From Bryobacterales bacterium (GTDB lineage Bacteria > Acidobacteriota > Terriglobia > Bryobacterales > Bryobacteraceae), in the NCBI GenBank assembly GCA_016789785.1, contig JAEUQE010000374.1, forward strand, positions 1 through 5,367: DNA of 5,367 bases, given 5' to 3'. The notes beneath the pieces are model-generated. The model had not been told where the DNA came from, made no database searches, and worked only from the letters and a program-made list of their open reading frames with translations. The position numbers and the translations under genes are program-made. Each line of letters starts with the position of its first letter. The stretch's first letter is position 1. Below are positions 1 to 5,367 of the stretch, piece by piece.

Positions 1-134
1 GTCACCTGCGCCCCGACGATAACGGCTTGGGAAGAATCGGTAACCAGCCCCTGGACGCGGCCACGCACGTCCTGGGCAAAACCTGGCACTGCGAGCAGGC
101 ACAGGGATACGGAGAGAATCCGAATCAGGCTCAT
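1..134 (-). CDS. N-terminus of a secreted carboxypeptidase-regulatory-like / probable TonB-dependent receptor (partial)
   Basis: Reading from the ATG at 134 gives 44 complete codons beginning MSLIRILSVSLCLLAVPG, then FAQ-DVRGRVQGLVTDSS. The first 20 or so residues form a short signal peptide: one Arg, a hydrophobic core, and a probable cleavage after GFA. The mature part starts with the G-x-V-x-D-x-S pattern (GLVTDSSQAVIVGAQVT), which is typical of the beta-sandwich CarboxypepD_reg domain at the N-terminus of Oar-like TonB-dependent outer-membrane receptors, very abundant in Acidobacteriota. The start is supported by a purine-rich Shine-Dalgarno (AAGAGGGG) 8 nt upstream. The gene runs off the left edge, so the beta-barrel cannot be seen. 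The export prediction is solid; the receptor identity is an inference from the first domain only. It is divergent from the deoxyhypusine-synthase-like gene. Confidence 0.72.
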   Translation of the reverse strand, partial: MSLIRILSVSLCLLAVPGFAQDVRGRVQGLVTDSSQAVIVGAQV

Positions 135-142
135 CAGCTTAA

Positions 143-150
143 CCCCTCTT
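143..150 (-). promoter_or_regulatory. Ribosome binding site of the secreted protein
   Basis: On the minus strand the sequence AAGAGGGG ends 8 nt before the ATG at 134. It is the only purine-rich stretch in the leader, and it fixes the start of the partial gene at the left edge. Confidence 0.6.
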
Positions 151-169
151 AGGTTCGAACGTGGCTGTA

Positions 170-179
170 AGTATATAAC
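170..179. promoter_or_regulatory. AT-rich promoter-like island, possible overlapping divergent -10 boxes
   Basis: This AT-rich patch stands out in an otherwise GC-rich spacer. On the minus strand 175-170 reads TATACT, one mismatch from the sigma-70 -10 consensus, and lies about 36 nt upstream of the ATG at 134, which would give a leader of about 30 nt. On the plus strand 174-179 reads TATAAC, also close to consensus. If used, it would start a transcript running through the whole tandem-repeat array into the deoxyhypusine-synthase-like gene. No convincing -35 box is visible for either direction. The 5-base runs GTTCG at 154-158 and TTCGG at 186-190 are too short to call operators. Confidence 0.3.
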
Positions 180-228
180 AACCCGTTCGGCTGGCGGCGA
201 AGATGAAGCAGCTTTAATCGCCGGCCCG

Positions 229-471
229 GCGCTGACCGCGCGGCAAGCGCCTCCCGGCGAAGAGGCCGCACGTCAGTGGCTCAGGAAACGTTCACTACTG
301 TTCCCTTCCGAGCGCTAACCGCGCGGCAGGCGCCTCCGGCGAAGAGGTCGCACGTCAGTGGCTCAGGAACGTTCACTACTGTTCCCTTCCGAGCGCTAAC
401 CGCGCGGCAAGCGCCTCGGGCGCAGAGGCCGCACGTCAGTGGCTCAGAAACATTCACCACTGTTCTCCGGA
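229..471 (+). repeat. Three tandem copies of a structured repeat of about 81 bp
   Basis: Three head-to-tail copies occupy 229-311 (83 bp), 312-392 (81 bp) and 393-471 (79 bp). Copies 1 and 2 differ by three substitutions and two 1-bp indels; copy 3 is more diverged, especially at its 3' end. Each begins GCGCT(A/G)ACCGCGCGGC. Two hairpins can form in every copy. The first is GCCTC with GAGGC or GAGGT (249-253/262-266, 332-336/344-348, 413-417/425-429). The second is CAGTGG with CTACTG or CCACTG (274-279/295-300, 356-361/376-381, 437-442/457-462). The differences inside these stems keep pairing, as G-C against G-U. An open frame crosses the array in plus, but it has no plausible start or domain and I treat it as non-coding. 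The array lies directly upstream of the deoxyhypusine-synthase-like gene and could be a leader RNA element, an operator cluster or a neutral duplication. Confidence 0.9.
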
Positions 472-522
472 GAGGGCGAACATTGCGCTCCAGCGGAACG
501 TGTTGCTATGGTCGGATTCGAG

Positions 523-1761
523 ATGACGCAGGAAAACCATGGCCACCCGCGAAGGCCGGTGAAGGTCCGCCGGGTGGATGAGTGCCAGACTCTGGAAGAC
601 ATTTTTCTTGACTGCCTGCCGGCCTTTGGCGGGGCGTACTTGCGCCGGGTGTATCAGCTTCTGGACGCGGCGATCGGGGCCGGCTGCCCGTTTACGATCT
701 CCGTGTCGGGGCCTGTGACGGTTTCCGGCCAGCACCAGACGTGGCTGATCCCGCTGCTGGAAACAGGCTGGGTCGCATATCTGAGCACGACCGACGCGGT
801 CTGCTATCACGACGGTCACCGTTCGCTGCGCCACCACACCCAAGACCCGATCTTTGAGGTTCCGATTTTCGGCGATGACGGCGCTCTGCGCGAAGAAGGC
901 ACCATCCGCGTGACCGACATGGCGTTCGAGGAGCAGGTGCTGCTTGATCAGGATGCTTACCTCTCGCAGATCCTCCTGCGGCCGGAATTCCAGCGCAAGA
1001 TGACAGGGACCGAGATGCGCTATCTGCTGGGCCGGTTCTACGCGGAACAGGAGCAGCGGATGCAGGTGACTCCGGGTCTGCTGGCAACCTGCTACCGGCA
1101 GGCGATCCCGGTGCTGGTGGGCGCGCCCGCCGACGGGAGCGTGTTTCTGAATTCGATGAAGCTGTGGGCCATGCGCAACGCGGGACTCATCGACAGCTAT
1201 GCATTCGAACTCGACCTGCATGGAGAGGTGTTCGAAGCATGCGCCTATCATCGCTGGGGATTGTTCGAACACCCGGTAGGGCGGCTGGCAACGTTGATTC
1301 TCGGCGGAGGTGTGCCCAAGAACTACAACCTGCAGCCCGAGCCCGCGTTGGGTCAAGTGCTGGGCCTGCCCGACATCCGCGGATACCATTTTGACGTCCA
1401 GATCGTGACCGCGCCGGTGACGGACGGATCGCTGTCCTCATGCCCGCCGGCCGAGGCGGTGACCTGGGGCAAGGTCGACAAGGACACCTATCAGAAGACG
1501 ACGGAGAGCATGCAGGCGGACTACTCCACCGTGATGCCATTCCTGATCAAGGCGCTTCTCGACAAGCGGAAAAAGTTCGAGCGTCTGCGTTCAGAACTCG
1601 GCGAGGAGACGCTATTCGAGCGTCATCCCGAGGCACGCGGGTATCTGCGGGACCGCGCCGGCTACCGGCTCTTCGAAAAGCGCGAAGATCTCTGCCGGAC
1701 GCTGACCAGCGCCGTGGCGGAGAACAAAGACTGGCTGCATCGCTCCATCCGTGAGCGATGA
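523..1761 (+). CDS. Deoxyhypusine synthase-like protein (bacterial DHS / homospermidine synthase-like family)
   Basis: A 412-residue protein of the deoxyhypusine synthase fold, an NAD-dependent enzyme that moves an aminobutyl group from a polyamine onto a lysine or an amine through an enzyme-lysine imine; expected to be cytoplasmic. Family blocks, numbered from this start: PADGS (202-206), the LGGGVPKN loop (G261-G263, K266), TDGS-x-SS (T300-S306, with D301 and S303) and AEAVTWGKVD, with E311, W315 and the catalytic Lys at K317. It is somewhat longer than human DHS (369 aa). Bacteria lack eIF5A, so the product is probably a polyamine such as homospermidine or another conjugate; bacterial members of this clade are usually only named by homology. 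Several spermidine-contacting residues differ from the eukaryotic enzyme (see findings). Start: the frame is open back to a GTG at 439, but that codon lies inside repeat copy 3. ATG 523 has a weak GGA 6 nt upstream; ATG 508 and GTG 574 are alternatives. The family assignment is firm; substrate and start are not. Confidence 0.88.
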   Translation: MTQENHGHPRRPVKVRRVDECQTLEDIFLDCLPAFGGAYLRRVYQLLDAAIGAGCPFTISVSGPVTVSGQHQTWLIPLLETGWVAYLSTTDAVCYHDGHRSLRHHTQDPIFEVPIFGDDGALREEGTIRVTDMAFEEQVLLDQDAYLSQILLRPEFQRKMTGTEMRYLLGRFYAEQEQRMQVTPGLLATCYRQAIPVLVGAPADGSVFLNSMKLWAMRNAGLIDSYAFELDLHGEVFEACAYHRWGLFEHPVGRLATLILGGGVPKNYNLQPEPALGQVLGLPDIRGYHFDVQIVTAPVTDGSLSSCPPAEAVTWGKVDKDTYQKTTESMQADYSTVMPFLIKALLDKRKKFERLRSELGEETLFERHPEARGYLRDRAGYRLFEKREDLCRTLTSAVAENKDWLHRSIRER

Positions 1762-1771
1762 TCATTCGGCC

Positions 1772-2764
1772 TCAGGCTTCGCTGAGTGCGGCGACCAGTG
1801 CGCCCTTGGCGGTTGAGTACAGCGGCTGCTCAGCCATGCGAATCTCCGACAACGCGATGGGGAAATTCGATGCGCGAAGCACCTGCTCGAAGCGATCGCG
1901 GAAGCCGCGGGGCATGGCGCTGCCGCCGCTGAGCACAAGCGGAATCGGCCTACCCAGGCGAGGCAGCTTCTTGGAGTTGGCGAAAGCCTCTTTCATGGAA
2001 GTGACCAGCGCCAGAATCATGTCTTCGTAGTAGACATTGAGAACTTGTTTCACCTTGTCGCTATAGTGCCCGTTGAAATGAAACTCGCTTTCCTTGGCAA
2101 TGCGGACGCGAGTGGCCAGTTCTCCCATGGCTGTGGCCGCGCTCGTGTCGATGAAGTCGCCGGCCTTGGCGATGCTGAAGCTGAGAACGGGCACCGACAG
2201 ATAGGCCAGACAGACGTTGCAGAGGCCGCCGCCGCAACTCACGCCGATCCCCGTGAAATTCGAAGCCTCCAGTTCGCCGTAGACAACGGCAAGCCCTTCA
2301 TTGATCGCCTCCACGGCGTAACCCATCTTCGCCAGGAGGTTCTTGATGGTGGCCTCGTGATAAGTGAGATTCTCCTCCGACCCGGCGGGCGAAGCAGGAA
2401 CGCTGAAGTAGATCTTGCGTCCTTTGCCATCCTCGTCACCGAGGAGTGCGCGGAAGATCAGACCGAGTTGGTTCTCACCATCCGGCTCACCGGGATTCAG
2501 GACGCCTCCGCGCATCGGACGCCGCGCCTCCTGGCCGAGCAGGTCGGCGAACCGTTCGGACTCATTGCCATGAATCACCAGTTCGCCGTTGGTCACCGTG
2601 TAGGGGACGCGCTCCTTCTTGAGCACGCTCTCGGTGATCTTCGAATAAGGGATTTGCACGAACGCGTTGAGTTGGGTCTGGAAGGAGAAGTCCTCTCCCG
2701 ACTTTGCCGCAAGTACGACGCGGCTCGTGCCGACGTCCAGTCCAAGGAATTTGGGGTCTTTCAT
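1772..2764 (-). CDS. Actin-like / MreB-Hsp70-fold ATPase, second gene of the amidase operon
   Basis: A 330-residue soluble protein with the actin/Hsp70/FtsA nucleotide-binding layout in the expected order. Phosphate-1 loop: FLGLDVGTSRVVLA at residues 6-19 (D10, G12, T13). Connect-1: AVEAINEGLAVVYG at 150-163. Phosphate-2 position: GIGVSCGGGLCNVCLA at 172-187. Adenosine motif: PLVLSGGSAMPRGF at 275-288. There is no signal peptide or membrane segment, so it should be cytoplasmic, and its length is close to MreB and ParM. The phosphate-2 loop is unusual: the usual D-x-G-G-G-T-T-D is here S176-C-G-G-G-L-C-N, so both acidic residues and the threonines are lost. The ATG lies 2 bp after the amidase stop codon, with a GAGGA about 12 nt upstream inside the amidase gene, which suggests translational coupling. 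A filament-forming role, perhaps positioning the amidase, is inference. An FtsA/PilM-like scaffold or a non-polymerising sugar-kinase-fold protein are alternatives. Confidence 0.82.
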   Translation of the reverse strand: MKDPKFLGLDVGTSRVVLAAKSGEDFSFQTQLNAFVQIPYSKITESVLKKERVPYTVTNGELVIHGNESERFADLLGQEARRPMRGGVLNPGEPDGENQLGLIFRALLGDEDGKGRKIYFSVPASPAGSEENLTYHEATIKNLLAKMGYAVEAINEGLAVVYGELEASNFTGIGVSCGGGLCNVCLAYLSVPVLSFSIAKAGDFIDTSAATAMGELATRVRIAKESEFHFNGHYSDKVKQVLNVYYEDMILALVTSMKEAFANSKKLPRLGRPIPLVLSGGSAMPRGFRDRFEQVLRASNFPIALSEIRMAEQPLYSTAKGALVAALSEA

Positions 2765-2766
2765 GG

Positions 2767-4023
2767 TCAGTTACCGTCCTCTGTTCTCTTCTTCTGCATC
2801 AATTCCATCAATTCCGTGTAGCGGTGGTTGAGAAGCGCGCGGTAGACCGGCGCCCGCAAGCCGCGAGCGGTTGCCGCCAGGCGGACTTCTTCACTGCCGA
2901 GAAGCAGCCCTTTCCACAAGCCTGCCTCCGACATCGCCACATAGGTGTTGTCGTACTGAAATCCAAACAGGGAAATGCTGGGCAGCGGGGTGGCATAGTT
3001 ATCCGGCAGGCCGAGCGCGGCGAACGGGAACCGTGTGGCCCAGTCCGTGTGCGCCCCCACCAGAAAATTGTCCGGATTTACAGAAACCTGCGCGTGAGTC
3101 ACGCAGTTTGCGGCCGCGATCTTGTACTTGCTCCGAAGCATCTCGGTGATCATCTGCCCCGCCCGAACCTGTGCCGGATTGATCGTTTCCGAACCGTCCT
3201 GCGGCCGGGTCTGCGCCTCGAAAGAGACGCCAAGGAAACTGTAGTTCAGAGCCAGGTAGAGATTGCGCGAGTCGGCCCAAACCGACCAACCCGCATGGTT
3301 GGCAACGCTGGCCTCGTCCACCACACGATGCACACGGCCAAACCGGTCGATCAGATAGTGGTACGCTCTGGCCTGGCGGACGTAGGCAAGCACCCCCCGC
3401 CCTGCGCGCTGGAGGCTCTGTATCTCCGCCGAACGGAAGGGGGCGATATGGCTCTCCGTGGTGTGGTAGACGATTCCAGCCGGACTCGTCGCGATGCGCA
3501 AGTCGGCGAGCCGCGGGCGAGACCAATTTCCCGCGTCCTGCCTGGGAGCGATGGCATACTTTCGAGCCTGCTCAAACACGGCGCCCTGTGTCTCGACACG
3601 GAGCCCATTGGAATAGATCTCGTAGTCCGGCTTGCGCTCCACCTGCCAGACATCGGCAACGCGGTCGGCGGCGGGCGCTGCACCGGGTCGCAACAGCACC
3701 GCAACAGGAGAACCCTGAAGGCTCCGAAAGCTGCGGATGATAGGTGGAAGCGCAAATCCTCCCATCAACAACACCGAACTCAGGATCACCAGGATCCGGT
3801 ACAGGCGCTTCCCCGGCAAAGTGGCGTACGGCGCGGTTTTCCGGAGAAAACGAAGCCTCTCCACGGGATCGGAGATTCGCTCTGCCCTCCACTCCACAAG
3901 CCGTGCAGCAAACAGGCTTGGCACGGCCGCCGCGTTCGAGCGTACGAGTTCGCGGCCATCGGTAACAAACCCGGGTCCCGTGTCGCGATCGTGTCGAGCA
4001 TCTGCTGCTTCGGCGGTCGGCAA
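2767..4023 (-). CDS. Membrane-anchored N-acetylmuramoyl-L-alanine amidase (Amidase_2 / PGRP fold)
   Basis: A 418-residue predicted zinc amidase that would cut the bond between N-acetylmuramic acid and L-alanine in peptidoglycan. Residues 1-73 form a polar tail rich in Arg and Glu. Residues about 74-96 (LYRILVILSSVLLMGGFALP...) form one membrane segment, with positive charges before it (K72, R73, R76), so the tail should be cytoplasmic and the rest periplasmic. The amidase domain covers about 180-340: GIVYHTTES with zinc ligand H187; AYHYLIDRFGRVHRVV (Y221, H222); ANHAGWS (H243); the LGVSFEA strand with E269; and CVTHAQVS with second zinc ligand H310. The third ligand is not obvious: D318, H325 or D327 (in GAHTDW). 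About 80 further residues follow with no recognised domain. The start is TTG, supported by AGGAG 8 nt upstream and an in-frame TAG 8 codons upstream. It is the first gene of a two-gene operon with the actin-like ATPase. Confidence 0.85.
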   Translation of the reverse strand: MPTAEAADARHDRDTGPGFVTDGRELVRSNAAAVPSLFAARLVEWRAERISDPVERLRFLRKTAPYATLPGKRLYRILVILSSVLLMGGFALPPIIRSFRSLQGSPVAVLLRPGAAPAADRVADVWQVERKPDYEIYSNGLRVETQGAVFEQARKYAIAPRQDAGNWSRPRLADLRIATSPAGIVYHTTESHIAPFRSAEIQSLQRAGRGVLAYVRQARAYHYLIDRFGRVHRVVDEASVANHAGWSVWADSRNLYLALNYSFLGVSFEAQTRPQDGSETINPAQVRAGQMITEMLRSKYKIAAANCVTHAQVSVNPDNFLVGAHTDWATRFPFAALGLPDNYATPLPSISLFGFQYDNTYVAMSEAGLWKGLLLGSEEVRLAATARGLRAPVYRALLNHRYTELMELMQKKRTEDGN

Positions 4024-4031
4024 GCGAGGGT

Positions 4032-4036
4032 CTCCT
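4032..4036 (-). promoter_or_regulatory. Strong ribosome binding site that decides the TTG start of the amidase
   Basis: On the minus strand AGGAG lies 8 nt before the TTG at 4023. No ATG occurs in frame nearby, and an in-frame TAG lies 8 codons upstream of the TTG, so this near-consensus site is what makes the rare start codon credible. Confidence 0.7.
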
Positions 4037-4093
4037 GTGGACAGGCACTAGTGGCAAGCGCGAGCCTGCCCGGAGGAGTGATCGTCAGCGAAG

Positions 4094-4128
4094 CCCTAAA
4101 ACCTTAGGTCGACTAAGGTGTTCTAGGG
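4094..4128. promoter_or_regulatory. Long inverted repeat in the divergent amidase/rsgA spacer, possible operator
   Basis: Two nested inverted repeats share nearly the same centre. The inner arms are ACCTTAG (4101-4107) and CTAAGGT (4113-4119) around a 5-nt centre; the outer arms are CCCTA (4094-4098) and TAGGG (4124-4128). Between them AA faces GTTC, so pairing can be almost continuous through small bulges. It lies about 70 bp upstream of the amidase TTG and about 180 bp upstream of the rsgA ATG, and is AT-richer than its surroundings. No T-run follows on either strand, so a rho-independent terminator is unlikely. An operator for a dimeric regulator, or a hairpin in the amidase leader, fits better. 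Which gene it serves is unknown. Confidence 0.5.
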
Positions 4129-4300
4129 AGAAATCGCCACTACCGTTTTGCGGCAGTTCTTGCCGGTCTGAAAGCAGAGCAGCAGTCAGGCTCGTTCGTG
4201 TTAACCTGGGATTTGCTGCAAACCATTGTTCGCTAGCCGGCGCAAAAGACGGCCGGACCCAAAGACGTCTTCCACACCCCTCAGCCCGACGTGTCTTTGT

Positions 4301-4304
4301 GGAG
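4301..4304 (+). promoter_or_regulatory. Ribosome binding site choosing ATG 4312 for rsgA
   Basis: GGAG lies 7 nt before the ATG at 4312. A GTG at 4291 is in frame and would add seven residues (MSLWSET), but this site would then fall inside the coding region and nothing comparable precedes the GTG. Confidence 0.65.
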
Positions 4305-4311
4305 CGAAACA

Positions 4312-5301
4312 ATGAACTCTTCCGATTTTCCTGTGCGCGCACGCGTGTGCGAGGCGGCCCAGGAACACTATTGCCTGCGATTTGAAGATCACTCGGAATG
4401 CGAAGCGGTCCCAGCCGGTGCCCTGCGTTGGAGCGCGGAACTGCCTGCGGTCGGTGACTGGGTCTGCGCCCGCCGCGCCGATGCCACCCTGGCCTTGATT
4501 GAGAGCGTGGAGCCTCGCTCGACCTGCATCTCACGCCAGCGCCCTGGAGGCGGCGGCGAGCAGGTTCTGGCGGCGAACGTCGACCTGATCGTCATCGTGA
4601 TGGGACTCGATGGTGACTACAACCTTCGGCGTCTGGAGCGATATCTCGTACTGGCTGCCGCAAGTGGCGCGCAAGCGATGGCGGTGCTGAACAAGAAGGA
4701 CGCCTGCCCGGAATGGCAGACCCGGCTCGCCGATGTCCGGTCGATCACGAGCAAAGCCGTAGCACTGTCAGCACACGAATCGGTCGCGCCAATCGCAGAG
4801 GTTGTGCGTGGCTGGACCACGGTCCTGCTCGGCTCATCAGGCGCGGGCAAGTCGACAATCACGAACGCCCTGCTTGGGAATTCTCGCCAGACCACTCAAC
4901 CCGTGCGCGAGTCCGACTCGCGGGGCCGGCACACCACAACGCATCGCATGCTGATCGGGCTGCCGGGAGGAGGCTCCCTGATCGACACGCCGGGCCTTCG
5001 TGAACTGGCCCTTTGGGCGGGGCAGGACTCGGTAGACGAGGTGTTTGACGGCATCGCAACGCTGGCCCAACAGTGCCGGTTTCGCGACTGTACCCACAAC
5101 GGAGAGCCCGGCTGCGCGGTGTCCGCGGCTTGCGAGACCGGCGAACTCGACCCGGCTCGCTGGAACAGCTATCAGAAGCTGCTCGCCGAGGCCCGTTACC
5201 ATGAGCGTTCCGTCGATCCGCGCGCCGCTGCGGAAACCAAGCGTAAGTGGAAGGTGATCCACAAGGCTTTGCGTCATCATCCGAAGTATAGGGATCAGTG
5301 A
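4312..5301 (+). CDS. rsgA: Ribosome small subunit-dependent GTPase A
   Basis: A 329-residue cytoplasmic GTPase (RsgA/YjeQ) that binds the 30S subunit late in assembly, checks the decoding region and helps release assembly factors such as RbfA on GTP hydrolysis. The order of GTPase motifs is circularly permuted as in this family: G4 NKKD (127-130), a G5-like ALSA segment, G1 P-loop GSSGAGKST (174-182), the G2 region RGRHTTTHR (204-212) and G3 DTPG (225-228). An N-terminal OB-like domain precedes them, including the PAVGDWV strand typical of the family. The C-terminal zinc finger is complete: C255-x4-C260-x-H262-x5-C268, followed by a basic helical tail. Every key residue is present and the length is normal, so it should be functional. 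It is transcribed away from the amidase operon and has no close partner in the window. Confidence 0.96.
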   Translation: MNSSDFPVRARVCEAAQEHYCLRFEDHSECEAVPAGALRWSAELPAVGDWVCARRADATLALIESVEPRSTCISRQRPGGGGEQVLAANVDLIVIVMGLDGDYNLRRLERYLVLAAASGAQAMAVLNKKDACPEWQTRLADVRSITSKAVALSAHESVAPIAEVVRGWTTVLLGSSGAGKSTITNALLGNSRQTTQPVRESDSRGRHTTTHRMLIGLPGGGSLIDTPGLRELALWAGQDSVDEVFDGIATLAQQCRFRDCTHNGEPGCAVSAACETGELDPARWNSYQKLLAEARYHERSVDPRAAAETKRKWKVIHKALRHHPKYRDQ

Positions 5302-5367
5302 GACCGGCATATCCAAACGCGGCAGAACACCGTGCCAGAGACCGCCCGGGAGTCCGAGACCACCGGG

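Noticed and set aside
229..471. CRISPR array
   Set aside because: The copies are directly adjacent with no variable spacers, and the unit of about 81 bp is too long for a CRISPR repeat.
276..581. Open frame across the tandem repeats with repeated FTTVPFRALTARQAP
   Set aside because: The peptide repeat is a by-product of the 81-bp DNA repeat being divisible by three. It overlaps the true downstream gene in another frame and has no good ribosome site.
454..1389. Minus-strand open frame (311 codons) opposite the deoxyhypusine-synthase-like gene
   Set aside because: It mirrors the codon bias of the real gene on the other strand and has no recognisable motif.
1758..1786. ATGATCAT palindrome and CTCAG/CTGAG hairpin between the convergent gene ends, as a bidirectional terminator
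   Set aside because: The stems are short, there is no T-run on either side, and the hairpin lies within the coding end of the actin-like gene.
2704..4107. Long plus-strand open frame (467 codons) opposite the amidase gene
   Set aside because: It is antisense to a gene with clear amidase motifs, begins inside the actin-like gene, has low-complexity Arg/Gly/Pro-rich composition and shows no domain. Such frames are common in high-GC DNA.
4151..4165. CGGCA/TGCCG hairpin in the amidase/rsgA spacer
   Set aside because: A 5-bp stem of this kind is expected by chance in GC-rich DNA. The same holds for CCGGC/GCCGG at 4237-4256.
5302..5367. Possible new gene starting at GTG 5332, or a terminator after rsgA
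   Set aside because: There is no ribosome site before the GTG and only 12 codons are visible. The CCCGG/CCGGG pair (5345-5349/5363-5367) has a 13-nt loop and reaches the window edge, so it cannot be judged.

Overview
The window is high-GC bacterial chromosome. The family types suggest Acidobacteriota of the Solibacter/Bryobacter kind: a secreted protein that opens with a carboxypeptidase-regulatory-like domain, a bacterial deoxyhypusine-synthase-like protein, and a divergent actin-like ATPase beside a membrane amidase. The taxonomic placement is inferred from remembered family resemblance, not from a search.

Layout, left to right. (1) Bases 1-134, minus strand: the first 44 codons of a secreted protein, probably an Oar-like TonB-dependent receptor, running off the left edge. 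(2) Bases 135-522: a divergent intergenic region of about 390 bp. It has an AT-rich promoter-like island near 166-180 and then three tandem copies of a unit of about 81 bp (229-471), each able to form the same two hairpins. (3) Bases 523-1761, plus strand: a deoxyhypusine-synthase-like enzyme that keeps the catalytic Lys, Trp and Glu but has lost several spermidine-binding residues of the eukaryotic enzyme. (4) Only 10 bp further on, ending convergently, is a two-gene minus-strand operon. It reads from a membrane-anchored zinc N-acetylmuramoyl-L-alanine amidase (4023 to 2767) into an actin-fold ATPase (2764 to 1772), with 2 bp between the genes. (5) Bases 4024-4311: a second divergent intergenic region carrying a long near-perfect inverted repeat at 4094-4128. 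(6) Bases 4312-5301, plus strand: RsgA, the circularly permuted GTPase of 30S ribosome maturation. The last 66 bases hold no feature I can support.

The most interesting unit is the amidase/actin-like pair. The amidase is predicted to have a cytoplasmic tail of about 73 residues, one membrane segment and a periplasmic catalytic domain. A cytoplasmic filament-type ATPase is encoded immediately after it and probably translationally coupled to it. This is the layout expected if a cytoskeletal protein positions or gates a cell-wall hydrolase, but that link is inference. The other points worth a second look are the altered active site of the deoxyhypusine-synthase-like enzyme, the repeat array in front of it, and the inverted repeat in front of the amidase operon.
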